A stretch of DNA of 64,000 nt from Liriodendron chinense (Eukaryota; Streptophyta; Magnoliopsida; Magnoliales; Magnoliaceae): positions 930,001-994,000 of the forward strand of contig PVNU02003892.1 in the NCBI GenBank assembly GCA_003013855.2, read 5' to 3'. The notes beneath the pieces were generated by a model. It saw nothing but the letters and a program-made list of their open reading frames with translations, did no database searches and was not told where the DNA came from. Below are positions 36,861 to 48,602 of the stretch, piece by piece (positions within the stretch are counted from its first letter, which is position 1; each line of letters starts with the position of its first letter). Position numbers and translations under genes: made by a program.

Positions 36861-38951
36861 AACCTGAAATTGTGACTATGCTCAATGAGGTCACCATGGT
36901 TTGTCCAGAACCTAGTAATGGCTGGTGGATCGACATGGGTGCTAGCACACACGTGTGTTATGATCGCACCTGGTTTAAGAATTATGAGGAGGTTCCTTCT
37001 GGTTGAAAAGTTCAAATGGGGAATGTTATTACAGCAAATATAGTTGGATAGGAAAAAGTTAAACTCATGTTCACATCTGGAAAATCTATAACTCTGCCTA
37101 ATGTTCTTCATGTGCCAAATATGGGTAAAAATTTGGTTTCGAGTTATCTTTTGAACAAAGCTGGTCTGAGACAAGTTTTTGAGTCATATCAAATTATAAT
37201 AATTAAAAATGGCTCCTTTGTTGGTAAAGGTTATGCTGATCATGCTCATGGTATGTTCAAATTGAATGTTGAATCAAATAAATGTTCTACTTCTCTCGCT
37301 TATACCTTGTACACTGTTATATTATGGCATGGTAGACTAGGACATCTTAATATTAAGTCTATTAGGAACATGCCTGGTTGTGGTGTTCTACCTCATTTAG
37401 AAAATAGTGAATTTGAAAACTATGAATCCTGTTCTCAAATTAAGATAACAAGAAAGATATTTCCTGGGGTAGAAAAAAATTCATAATTGTTAGGACTGAT
37501 ACACTCTGATATTTGTGATCTTAAGGAAACTCTTACAAGAGGTGGTAAGAAATATTTTGTTATCTTTATAGATGATCATTCTAGATACATATATGTATAT
37601 TTGTTGAGATAAAATGATGAAGCATTTTCCAAATTTATTGTTTTAAAAAATAAAGTAGAGAATCAGTTGAACAAGAAGATAAAAATTATTAGGAGTGATA
37701 GAGGTGGTGAATACACTTCAAATGATTTTGATCATTTCTATGAATCTAATGGCATAATTCATGAGATTACTGCTCCTTATACTCTCTAACAGAATGGGGT
37801 AGCAGAGCGAAAAAATAAGACTTTCATTAATATGGTGAATGCTATGTTGTTAAGTTCAGGTCTTCCTTTAAGTCTTTGGGGAAAAGCCTTGTATATAGCC
37901 TGTTATATTCTAAATATAGTACCTACAACTAAATATAAAATAATTCCATATGAGTTATGGAAGGACAGAAAATCAAATATAAACTATCTTAGAGTTTGGG
38001 ACTGTCTTGCACATGTTAGGCTTACTGATCCCAAAATACCTAAATTAGGATCTAAAACCTCTAGGTGTGTACTTATTGGGTATGCATTGCATAGTAAAAC
38101 TTATAGATTATAGATATTAGTGAAAATATCATTATTGAATCTAGAGATGCAGAATTTCATGAAAATGTATTTCCTTATAAAATAAAGAACAGTGGGGGTT
38201 CTACCTCTATTAACCTAAATGAACCATCATGTTCTCACCCTAAAGACTTAGAAGAATATGAGTTCGAACCTGAGATAAGTCGAAGCAAACGACTAAGAAT
38301 TGCCAATGACTTTGGTCCTGATTTTCAAGTATTTTTAATTCAACTAGAAGGTGATCCTGTAACATTCAGAGAGGCGATATCCTCACATAATGCTACCTTT
38401 TGGAAGGAAGCAGTCATAGATAAAATAGATTCTATTAAAATAAATAATACTTGAAAATTGGTCGACCTTCCTCCTGGAGTAAAGACCTTAGGTTGTAAAT
38501 GGATATTCAAAAAGAAAATGAGGGCCGATGGTTCAATTGAGAAATATAAGGCTAGATTAGTAGCCAAGGGGTTTAAACAAAGAGAAGATATTGATCACTT
38601 TAATACATATTCTCCTGTTTAAAAAATGACATTTATTAGAATTTTGGTTGCCATTGCATCTGTGAATAATCTTTTAATTCACCAAATGGATATTAAAATA
38701 GCATTTTTGAATGTGAATTCGAAGAGGAAATATATATGGAACAACCTGAAGGGTTTGTTAAGCCAGGACAAGAACATAAAGTGTGTAAATTGTTGAAGTC
38801 CTTATATGAACTAAAACAAACTCCTAGACAGTGGCATGAAAAATTCGATAATGTAATGATGTCAAATGGGTTTATGTTCAATGAAGGTGAACGATGTCTT
38901 TATTGTAAGATGTCTAACGAATCTGGAGTAATGGTGTGTTTGTATGAAGAC
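36861..38951 (+). pseudogene. pol: Copia pol, part 1: protease, integrase, N-terminal reverse transcriptase (broken)
   Basis: The protease site reads WWIDMGASTHVC near 36920, with Met where Ser or Thr is expected after the catalytic Asp. The integrase has an H...H...C..C zinc region (HGRLGHLN), then HSDICDL, RSDRGGEYT and NGVAERKN carrying the D, D, E residues. The reverse transcriptase begins about 38470 (KTLGCKWIFKKK, KARLVAKGFKQ) and runs to VCLYEDC at 38951. Stops fall near 37484, 37610, 37790, 38113, 38452 and 38621, and there is a frameshift near 38710. The frame ends where the gypsy element has inserted, inside the YVDD box. Confidence 0.88.
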
Positions 38952-39844
38952 TGTTATAGGCAAAATTAGTTGTGGAGGGGTCGCATCTCCTGGATGCGAG
39001 CAGCTCGGCTCGTGATTGTCAGGATGGGTCGCATCTCCTAGATGCGAGCAGCTCGGCTCGTGATCGTCAGGGAGGGGTCGCATATCCTGGATGCGAGCAG
39101 CTCGGCTCGTGATCGTCAGGAGGGGTCGCATATCCTGGATGCGAGCAGCTCGGCTCGTGGTCGTCAGGAGGGGTCGCATATCATGGATGCGAGCAGCTTG
39201 GCTCGTGGTCGTCAGGAGGGGTCGCATATCTTGGATACGAGCAGCTTGGCTCGTGGTCGTCAGGAGGGGTCGCATATCCTTGATGCGAGCAGCTCGGCTC
39301 GCGCTCGGCAAAAGGGGTCGTGCTTTCTGAATGCGAGTATTCCTGACACGAGCAGCTCCCGACATCTGTGCAGTCATGAGTCTTTGCTTTTGGTTTGGAC
39401 AGTCTTCGTATAATAGTTCCAGTAGCCCGTATAGGCCGATTCTGGCTTATCTTCTTCAATGGTTCCGTTTCTCAAGAGATTACTCTCAAGGAACGTAACT
39501 GACGCATGAGTTGTTGGACTAAATCACTCCTCTATCTAAGGATAAGAATCTTATTCCACGAAATCAGCGGAATCTCGATATCTTACGTAACAGATTGGAT
39601 CACTTCAGATCTATATAAAGGGATGACTCCATTAAGAGAGAGGTACACAATATTCAATCTCTAGCCTCATTTTGTTTGGATATTCTTCTTCTTGCTTTGC
39701 CTGACTTAAGCATCGGAGGGCTAACGGTTGGACACCAGCCACCCCTAGTTGCTTTCTATCTTCTTATAGGTCCTGGCGGAAGAAATCCTTGTTGGAGAGA
39801 AGGTGAACGACCGGTGGGTCCTGTTGCAAAATCTGACGTTAACA
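38952..39844 (+). repeat. Gypsy 5' LTR, with internal ~48-bp minisatellite
   Basis: The U3 part (about 38975-39340) is about seven 48-bp units (GGGGTCGCATATCCTGGATG, then CGAGCAGCTCGGCTCG), plus one degenerate unit. The TATATAAA box is at 39612-39619. The LTR ends GACGTTAACA. Confidence 0.92.
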
Positions 39845-39866
39845 GTTTGGCGCCGTCTGTGGGAAC
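39845..39866 (+). other. Gypsy primer-binding site
   Basis: TTTGGCGCCGTCTGTGGGAA follows the 5' LTR after one base. It begins TGGCGCC, as in tRNA-primed plant gypsy elements. The tRNA species was not determined. Confidence 0.75.
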
Positions 39867-39919
39867 GACTTGATTGTCAAAGTTAATCAGTTCCAACCAC
39901 TGATCAAAATCCTTCTTCG

Positions 39920-41056
39920 ATGCCTCCTAAAAAGGGTGTTCATCCTTCCACATCGAGGCAGGCACCACCTCCGCCCGATGAGACGGAATCCGTACATGTC
40001 CTTCCAACCGCTTCGATGAATATCCTTCAGGGAGCCCCAAATATGCCATCAGCAAACCCATTATTGGAGGCTTCTGGAAATCAAGACGATGTCCTGCGTT
40101 TCCTTGGAAATACTCTTCTAACTCTAAATGCCAGAGTTCAGGCCCTGTTGAATCGGCTTGACCAGCATTTCCCTGAACCGCAGAGACAACCCACCGAAGA
40201 GTTACCACCGCAACCCATTCCGGTGGCTTCCAGACATTCTGTGGACGAACCACGGGTTCAACCACACCATCCTCCATCAAACCGAACACCACTCGGTAAC
40301 CATCACCCTGCGCCGTCTCCACATTCTATACATTGTAGTTCGTCTCGACAACCTCAACCTCAAGGCTCTACCGCCGAAACATTAGGCTATACCTTACCCT
40401 GGGAAGGAGATCTCAAAAGAATCCATGATCGTTTCGACGTCATAGAACAGCAATATCAGGCAAATCGGCCATCTGTCGTCATGGCGGCAATACATCAATC
40501 CGAGTCCCCCTTTACCAGCGAGGTTATGGGGGCAACGTTACCTAGAAAGTATCGAACGCCTGTTATCACCCCGTATACAGGTATCGGTGATCCTCTTGAG
40601 CATCTGGAAACATATAGGTCTCTTATGGAGTTGGAAGGACATGGCTCAGAAATCATGTGTAGGGCATTTTCCCTAACATTGAAGGAAGCAACCCGTACGT
40701 GGTTCCGGGGACTAAAGCCTCATTCCATCAGCTCATTTTCACAGTTATCGGAGATATTCCTTTCTCAATTCATGGGAAGCATTCGCATTAAGAAGCCAGC
40801 CTCCCATCTAATGAATCTGAAACAGCAGCATGGCGAGACGATAAAGGAGTTCACAGTACGGTTCACTGCAGAAGTCGTTCAAACTGAAGGTTATACTGAA
40901 GAAAAAGGTCTCACAGCCCTCATAGCAGGAATAACGAGCGAGAAATTCAGGTTCGCCTTAGATAAAAGCCCACCGAAAACTATGGCAGAATTCCAAGCCA
41001 AAGCTCAGAAGTATATCAATGCAGAAGAAGTCGCATTGACACGTCATGGAGTATAG
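39920..41056 (+). CDS. gag: Gypsy gag, main open frame (378 codons)
   Basis: Starts MPPKKGVHPSTS with a Pro-rich N-terminal half. The retrotransposon gag domain follows (FSLTLKEATRTWFRGLKPHS, FLSQFMGSIR, LMNLKQQHGETIKEF). It ends at a TAG at 41054-41056, just after KYINAEE. The zinc-knuckle part continues in another frame from 41046, so a frameshift or stop separates the two. Gag would form the particle and package the RNA. Confidence 0.85.
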   Translation: MPPKKGVHPSTSRQAPPPPDETESVHVLPTASMNILQGAPNMPSANPLLEASGNQDDVLRFLGNTLLTLNARVQALLNRLDQHFPEPQRQPTEELPPQPIPVASRHSVDEPRVQPHHPPSNRTPLGNHHPAPSPHSIHCSSSRQPQPQGSTAETLGYTLPWEGDLKRIHDRFDVIEQQYQANRPSVVMAAIHQSESPFTSEVMGATLPRKYRTPVITPYTGIGDPLEHLETYRSLMELEGHGSEIMCRAFSLTLKEATRTWFRGLKPHSISSFSQLSEIFLSQFMGSIRIKKPASHLMNLKQQHGETIKEFTVRFTAEVVQTEGYTEEKGLTALIAGITSEKFRFALDKSPPKTMAEFQAKAQKYINAEEVALTRHGV

Positions 41057-41595
41057 GGTAAGAAACGCAAGGCCGGAGGGAACCTCAACTGCAGACAAAA
41101 AATATCGTCGTGATCAGCGCGACCGTTCCCCCAAGAAGCCTTATTCTGGTAAATATCATAACTACACTCCTCTCAATCGGTCTCATGAAAAGGTTTTAAT
41201 GGAGATTAAACACAAGCCATATGTAAAGTGGCCTGCAAAGATCAAATCTGATCCCGAAAAGAGAGACAAGAGTAAGTTCTGTTACTTCCACAAAGATCAC
41301 GGGCATAGAACCCAGGATTGCATCTCTCCACGAGACCACATTGAAGCCCTTATTCGAAAAGGCCATCTCCAGGATTATGTCGCTCGTAAAAATCGATCAC
41401 CAGAAAAGGCGAAAGCCTCACCACGCCAAAAGGAACCGCCTCATCATCATACTGCCCCAAGAGGACGCTGAGCCAACTGGAGAAATCCGCACCATCGTCG
41501 AAGGACCAGCTTGCGGGGGCTACTCACAAGCTTCAAGGAAAGCGTACTCTCGGAAGGCGTCTAAAGAACCCCATCATATTTATTGGCTGGAATAG
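41046..41595 (+). pseudogene. Gypsy gag C-terminus: zinc-knuckle-like region and linker (frameshifted)
   Basis: 41046-41471 has CYFHKDHGHRTQDC (a CCHC-like knuckle as in Tat gag) and the HIEALIRKGHLQDYV word. The sequence then carries on in the next frame with EIRTIVEGPACGG up to a TAG at 41593-41595. The frame change shows at least one indel. Confidence 0.8.
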
Positions 41596-44500
41596 ACATC
41601 CAGCGCGTCAAAGGCTAGCCATCTCCCAATTTCCTTCTCCCTCGAAGATGCGGCAGGAATTCACTTTCCTCACGAAGACTCCATCGTAGTCGCATTAAAG
41701 GTATCGAATTATCTTACTCATCGAATTATGGTGGATACAGGTAGCTCAGCGGATATTCTGTATTTAGAGGCTTTCAACAAAATGGCACTCGCCAGAAGCC
41801 TACTAAAACCAGTTTCGACTCCTCTCGTCGGCTTCGGAGGTGAGGTGGTAACACCTGAAGGAAGCATTGATCTCCCAGTTACTTTTGGAGAAAGTCCAGC
41901 GAAGACTACCATCTTTGTGAACTTCCTCGCGGTGGATCGTAAATCAGCATATAACGCCATTTTGGGGCGGCCATCGCTTAATAAGGTTGGGGCAGCCTTA
42001 CACCCATCCTATTTATGCGTCAAGTTCCCTACCCCAAATGGTGTTCGGGTTGTGCGAGGAAATCAAAAGGAGGCTCGGTCTTGCTACCAGATAGCCCTAC
42101 AAGATCGTAAGAAAGCTCAAGCGACACCCGTTATGGAGATAGTACAAGATTCACCCAACTTGTCCACCAACACCTCGCTGGATCCGAGAGAGAACGTTCT
42201 CCAATCAGGAACTCCTAGGGAAGAAACAGTGGCGATTCATTTAACTAAAGACGACCCGTCTAGGGTCGTATACATTGGATCCTCTTTAACCAGTGTCCAT
42301 CGTGAAGATTTGGTCCATTTTCTCACCGAATACCAGCACGTGTTCGCTTGGTCTCATAAAGATATGCCAGGCATCGACCTCAATGTCATCGCACATCGTC
42401 TCAATATTGACCCGAAGCATAAACCCGTTCAACAGCGTCGACGTGCCTTCACTGCAGAAAGGCAAATGGCGATTAAAGCTGAAGTCGAGAAGCTACTCAC
42501 GGTCAATTTCATAAAAGAGGTTGATTACCCAGAGTGGGTCGCGAACGTAGTTCTCGTCCGGAAAGCTAATGGCAAATGGAGAATGTGCGTCGACTATTCA
42601 GATTTGAACAAGGCATGTCCCAAAGATAGCTTTCCGACACCGCGGATCGACCAGTTGGTTGATTCAACAGCTGGACACGCCCTGCTCAGTTTTATGGATG
42701 CTTATTCTGGTTACAGCCAGATCATGATGCATCCACCTGATAGTCAACATACCGCCTTCATCACAGATCGGGGATTATATTGCTACCAGGTAATGCTGTT
42801 TGGTCTTAAAAATGCAGGGGCCTACTTATCAGCTCCTCGTCAACAAAATATTCACTGCCCAAATCGGCAGAAATATGAAAGTTTACGTCGATGACATGCT
42901 TGTAAAAAGCATCGTGGAAGATGATCATCTTCCTGATCTTCAAGAAGCGTTCGATCTGATGAGGAAATATCAGATGAAGTTGAATCCAGAAAAATGTGCA
43001 TTCGGGGTATCTGCTGGAAAGTTCCTCGGATTCATGGTCGGTCAGCGAGGAATTGAGGCAAATCCCGAAAACATTAAAGCATTAATGGAGATGAAATCCC
43101 CGACCACTCTTAAGGACGTCCAACGTTTGGCTGGTCGCATCGCATCGTTGAATAGGTTCATCTCGCGAGCGTCTGACAAATGCTTACCATTCTTCAAACT
43201 CCTTCGTGCAACGGCCAAGTCTGATTGGAAATGGACACCACAGTGTGAAGAAGCCTTTCAACAATTGAAGCAATACATTAGCGCACCCCCCATTTTATCT
43301 AAACCTGTAGCACATGAGCAACTCATTCTTTATTTATCTGTGTCCTCTACGGCCGTTAGCGCCGCTTTAATAAGAGAAGATTCCGGGGTGCAAAGACCCG
43401 TTTATTATATTAGTCGAGCAATGGTTGATGCAGAAACTTGGCATTCTGATATGAAAAAGCTGGCCCTGGCCTTAGTCACGGCAGCTCGAAAACTGTGACC
43501 ATACTTTCAAGCCCACGTTATTCTAGTACCAACAAATCACCCGCTACGGCAAGTCCTTCAAAAACCTAAGACTTCCGGACGCTTAACTAAATGGGCGGTC
43601 GAGATCAGCGAGCACGATATCTCATTCTGCCCCAGGACTGCAGTTAAGGGCCAAGCCGTGGCTGACTTTATCGCCGAGTTCACCTACTCTTCCGATGATA
43701 ATGCCGCGAACGACGACCAGCCTTCTTGGTCACTTTTCATGGACGGGTCGTCGCGGGCCACAGGTAGCGGAGCGGGCCTAATTTTAGTGGCTCCCGACGG
43801 GTCGCATTTTCAATATGCTCTGCGTTTCGACTCTCGCGTCTCAAACAATGAAGCAGAATATGAGGCTTTAATAGTTGGCCTCGAACTAGCAATTGTCCTT
43901 TCAATTCAGAATCTGCTGATTCATAGCGACTCCCAGCTCATTGTCAACCAAGTTCTCGGTGAATTCGAGGCCAAAGAAGAAAGGATGGCCTTATACAAGT
44001 CTCGAGTCCTCATCCTGCTCGCAAAGCTGAAGACTTATGAAATAATTCATATTCCTCGCGAGAAGAACCAACTTGCCGATTCCTTGGCAAAGCTTGCCTC
44101 TGCACCAGAATCTGAGTTATCACATTCGATCCCCATCGAGCATCGTCAGAACCTGAGTATCGACCAAGCAACTCTTGAGCAAGTAATATCGGTACAATCA
44201 TCTCCATGCTGGATGGATCTCATCATCCTTTATCTCAGAGACGGATGCCTACCAGAGGACAAGAAAGCTGCAAGACAAATTCGGCTTCGAGCTGCCAGGT
44301 ATACCTTGCAAGACGGAATATTATTACGCAAAAGCTTCTCCTTGCCTTATTTAAGGTGTCTCCATCCAGAAGAAGCACTTCGTGTTCTAGATGAGATACA
44401 CCAGGGGGCATGTGGTAATCACCCCACGGGGCGATCCCTAGCATACAAGGTGATGAGGCAAGGATATTATTGGCCCACTATGAAAGCAGATGCAACTGAA

Positions 44501-45422
44501 TTTTCTAAAAAATGTGACAAGTGCCAACGATATTCACCTATACCTCATGTACCATCCGAACGGATGACTCCAGTTAATAGCCCTTGGCCTTTCGCTCAGT
44601 GGGGGGTCGATATCATTGGGCCCTTGCCCATGGGAAAGTGACAAAATAAGTTCGCAATTGTGGCGGTTGATTACTTCACCAAATGGGCCGAGGCAGAACC
44701 ATTAGCAAAGATTACTGAGAAACAAACTACCAAGTTCATATGGAGAAATATCATATGCCGTTTCGGACTCCCTCACACTATAATTACCGACAACAGAACG
44801 CAGTTGGACAATGAATTTTGTGAAAAATGGAAGATACGTAATCTCCGCACTTCTCCATATCATCCTCAGGTGAATGGGCAGGTCGAGGCAGTGAATAAGA
44901 TCATCAAGCACCACTTAAAGACCAAGCTTGGTGAATGCAAAGGTGAATGGCCAGAACTTTTACCAGAGGTATTATGTGCATATAGGACTACAACTCGTAC
45001 ATCAACGGGTGAAACCCCTTTCTCCTTAGCATTTGGTGTCGACGCGGTAATACCGGTAGAAATTCTAGTCCCTTCGTATCGGATCGAGCAGTATGACCCC
45101 GCGGGTAATCAGGAAAACCTCCGACTTCACCTCGATCTCTTGGAAGAACGAAGAAATGCCTCCCAATTACGAGCAGCCGCATATTAACAACGTATTGCCC
45201 GCTATCGAAATGCTAAGGTTCGGCCTAGGTCCTTCCAGCTCGGAGATTTGGTCCTGAGGCAAAAACTCGGAGTTCCTGCCTCATTCGCTGGATCCCAATT
45301 GGGAATGCCCTTATCGAGTTATTAAGATTGTGCGACCCGGTACCTATTATCTTGAAGACATGCAGGGCAAACCCGTGCGTCGCCCTTGGCACGTGGAGCA
45401 TTTGCTACAATACTTCCCCTAG
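41596..45422 (+). pseudogene. pol: Gypsy pol: protease, reverse transcriptase, RNase H, second RNase H, integrase (broken)
   Basis: Protease: MVDTGSSADILY at 41728. Reverse transcriptase: WVANVVLVRKANGKWRMCVD to QVMLFGLKNAG in frame 1. A one-base shift falls at about 42820, after which TYQLLVNKIF and the intact YVDDML box (about 42888) continue in frame 2. RNase H follows (LSVSSTAVSAALIRE). The plant-specific second RNase H starts near 43720 (LFMDGSSRATGSGAGLIL, NNEAEYEAL). The integrase has the HHCC zinc region (GACGNHPTG, CDKCQ), then GVDIIGPLP, DNRTQ and HPQVNGQVEAVN. Frame 2 is broken only by TGA at 43496, TGA at 44639 and TAA at 45185; a last shift near 45280 restores the WHVEHLLQYFP end at TAG 45420-45422. 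Confidence 0.9.
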
Positions 45423-45459
45423 ATTCGATGTAATTCACAACGACATTTTATGAATAAAG

Positions 45460-45777
45460 TTGAAGATATCTTTTGGTCGCTACTCCATTTACTTGGACCT
45501 GAATAGCCCTGAAGAGAGTGCATACCATCTCTTGACCAATTGCCTACCTTTGGTAGGGCTAAAACCACCTTTTGGCCGCTATCCCATTTATTTGGACTCG
45601 AATAGCTCCGAAGAGAATATACACATTCTCTTGGCCAATTGCCTACCCTTGGTAGGATTGAAACTATTACTAGTTAGTTGCTTCTCCATTCTATGGATTA
45701 AAAATAGCCCCGAAGAGAGCATGCGTGCTCTCTTGACCAATCTTTCGCCCTTGGTGGGATTAAGTCTCAATCGATAG
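45460..45777 (+). repeat. Three ~105-bp tandem repeats after pol, open in one frame
   Basis: Each unit reads TTTTGG..GCTA, TCCATTTA, AATAGC, GAAGAGAG, CTCTTGACCAAT and CCCTTGGTAGG. The plus frame stays open for 105 codons and repeats NSPEES and NCLPLVGLK words. This could be a structural spacer or a small repeat protein. No family recognised. Confidence 0.7.
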
Positions 45778-45854
45778 ATCAGTCTATCTCAACGCGGACA
45801 CGGTCACACGACCCCCGGATTGAGTCTAATTCACTTTTTCATGAGTTAGATGCT

Positions 45855-45985
45855 TGCGCTCGATGAAAGGGGTCGCACGTCCTAAATGCGAGCAACTTCG
45901 CTCGTGCTCGTATAAGGGGTCGCACCTCCTAACTGCGAGCAGCGCAGCTCGTGCTCGAATTAAGGAGTCGCATCCCCTGATGAGT
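45855..45985 (+). repeat. Internal copies of the LTR 48-bp hairpin repeat
   Basis: Three diverged copies of GGGGTCGCA, ATGCGAGCA and GCTCGTGCTC occur, close to the LTR minisatellite unit, but here outside the LTR between pol and the antisense gene. Confidence 0.75.
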
Positions 45986-46178
45986 CAACATGTGATCAAC
46001 ACAAAGCAAAAATGAAAGATAAGGAGAATACGCAACACTGAAGAAATAGTTGTTCATTAAAATGGTGACCAAAAGGTCAAGACATTACAAACTTCTTCTC
46101 AAAAGCATACAAAAAAAGAAAGAAAAATATAATACATGACATAGGAGGGTGCCGAGGTCAAGGTTGATCATCCTCATC

Positions 46179-48384
46179 TTACGCAGGCTCGCGGCTCTCG
46201 GCTTCGGGACCAGCTTCAGGAGCAGGAACAACGTCTGTAGCCCCGGTGACTTCATTCTCGGTAGCAGCTCGTTCTCTAGCTACGACCTCGAAAGCCATCT
46301 TATCGAACTCCTCAACATTAAAAGTCGGAGCGATCTGCTGCATAACTCTGACCGCGAAATCGCGACCAGCGATATACGCTTCATATTGCTCTTCATCATA
46401 AAGTGGAGAAGTACGAAACTCCTGGACGGCGCGAGGACCCTCGTCAGATACCATCTGAACGAGAGTCACCGGCTCCTCTTCCCAATGGATGGAGTCATCC
46501 TTTAGCTGGTTAAGCCGCTGCTGGGCCTCCTCAAGCTTGGCCCGAGCGTCCTTGAACTGCCCTTCAAGCTGGATCTTGTCCTGGCGGAAGATTTCCTTCT
46601 CCTTCTCGCTCTTAGTATGAAGCTCTTGAAGCTTAGCGAGTTGGAGGTCCACTGACTGAAAGCGCTCAGTAAGGGATTGGATTTTGACGAGGAGAATCTT
46701 CTTCTCTTCATCCAGCTTGGCGATCTGAACTTCCAGAGCCTTCACCAAGCGGTCCCGCCCTTGGACCTCTGCTTCCATCGTCTTCTTCTTCTTCTCCACA
46801 TCTTCCACGCTGCGGCGGGCTGCTTCGATGTCACGTCTGACTCGAAGCGTGAGATCCAGGCTCTATAAAAAATGTGAGAAAGAAGGAAAATTAGAGTAGC
46901 CCGCCATATCAATAAATATATATAAAAAAGTAAGACAATGTAAGGATGGTTACCTGCAGCAATCTCACCCCGATATCTGATGAAAGGGTTTCTGGGCTCG
47001 GTTCGAGGAGAGTTCCGAAGGAGTTGGGAGTTATTTTGTCAAACATGAACTCGCATATGGGATGCAAGTGTGGTGGGATGACAAAAGTTCCCGACCTAGA
47101 AGGTTGGGCCTACCACCATCTCCTTCGAGCTCGCCTCGCGAGCACCCGCTGTACCCAGAGAGGGGGTCAGCGATTCGCGAGTAATAGCCGGCTCGCACGT
47201 AGCTCCCCTTTGAGAGAGTCCCCCTCCTCTTCGATCGCCTTTCGGCGAGTTGTCGGCTACTTCGATGATTGGCTGACGAGGCAGGTCAGCCGGAGGGGGC
47301 GCGGTGGATAGAGGGGTCGCGTTGACCGGAGGGGTCGCAGGTCGTACGAGAAGTCGTAGCAATCCCTCCCGAAGCTGCCCCACGTGGTTGAGGGCCGCGA
47401 GACAACCCCTCTGCGGGAGCAGGTGCATTAGAAGGACCCCCGCGGTTTTCTTTTGCCTCTTCGAGGCTGCGCCCTTCAGACGGGGAAGTACCCCCAATGC
47501 ACCTCTCTTGTCTCCAACATTCGTCATCTCCTCTCGGAAGATGAGACCCACTGCACAGAGATGACGAGGCTCTAGTGCGACGTTGACGTGGCGTGTGGTC
47601 GCGGCAAGCTTGTAGACTCTAACTAACTTCTCGTTGAGTCCTCCTCGCAGGTTCGGCTTCACACCAGTCGGGATTCCTACGAACAAAAAGAATGTACGAT
47701 TAAATCGTCAATAGAGCAAAAGCATTATTTCTTTCGGACAGATAAACGAGTACTTAACCCACCTTCGCCAAAATGGCGATTAACGTTATGGCCTTTGGGG
47801 TCGGAGCCCAATTCGGACTCCTAGTTACCAGAAACGTAGAACCACTTTTTTCTCCATCCCGGGCAGTTGGAAGAAGGGTTCCCCAAGATAAAGTTATTCC
47901 GGTGCCAGAAGCATAGGTAGTACCAACCTTCGCTAGCTGGCGCCTTCTTCAGTTGGAATAACCTTAAAAACTCCTCAGCGGTTAACTCCTCGTTACCCGC
48001 TTGCTTCCAAAGGACAAAAGCACTCAGAAGTACCCGCCAGCCGTTTACTATTAGTTGGCCCGGGGCAATCTTGTAGAGACGGAGGAAATTTCGTATGAAA
48101 GGGTGGAGGGGAAGACGTACGCCCACTTTAAAAAAATACTCGTAAAAAGCCACACACCCTAGTGGCGGCGCATCGGCTGTCTCCCCTCTCCCAGGTAATC
48201 TGAACGAAACAGAGTCTGGGACCCGATATGTCTCTCTAAGGCTAGAGAGTCTTTCCTCCGTCAAAATGGAAGAATAGCCGGAGGCGAAATATCTCCCCGC
48301 CGGTACTCTGACATTGTTGGATTCGGAAGAATCAGGGGTATGATCTCCCAAGGGAACAATCTCTTCATCGGAGGATCCCGCCAT
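46179..48384 (-). CDS. Antisense accessory gene of the gypsy element (putative gypsy-type transposase/aORF family), multi-exon
   Basis: Exon A 47763-48384 starts MAGSSDEEIVPLGDHTPD. It contains PLHPFIRNFLRLYKIAPGQL and a GWYYLCFWHR...NFILGNP part. This is the conserved domain named 'transposase (putative), gypsy type' in plant retroelement proteins. Exon A has one in-frame TAG near 47821 (after FYVSGN), with protein-like sequence on both sides. An 86-bp intron joins it in phase to an exon ending near 47096 that is basic and Pro-rich. About 46954-47094 is a short exon (FVIPPHLHP...GVRLLQ) whose upstream junction is unclear. It joins in phase to the last exon 46179-46862, a coiled coil (VKALEVQIAKLDEEKKIL) with an acidic tail. 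The function is unknown. Similar antisense genes are known in Tat elements. This copy is probably damaged. Confidence 0.75.
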
Positions 48385-48594
48385 TACAAATAGAAAAGCA
48401 AGAAAGAAAGATGAAGGGAGCAGAAATGAAGGGAGAAAGTTGGAGAAGGACTACCTCTGTGAAGAGGTTTTTTGCACCAGAAGCAAAGGAAGAAGAACAG
48501 AAGTTTTTCGCACCTAGAAGAAAAAAGAAGAAGAAGAAAGCAGAGAGCCCCGCAGCAGAAAATTCGAAAATGAATGAATTTTTTCTAAGTCCGG

Positions 48595-48602
48595 TATTTA
48601 TA
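48595..48602 (-). promoter_or_regulatory. TATA box of the antisense gene
   Basis: TATAAATA on the minus strand lies 211 bp upstream of the antisense start codon and outside the LTR. It suggests an independent promoter directed into the element. Confidence 0.55.

Noticed and set aside
38975..39345. Regular ~48-bp repeats that could look like a CRISPR array
   Set aside because: Units are contiguous with no unique spacers, lie inside an LTR, and the genome is eukaryotic.
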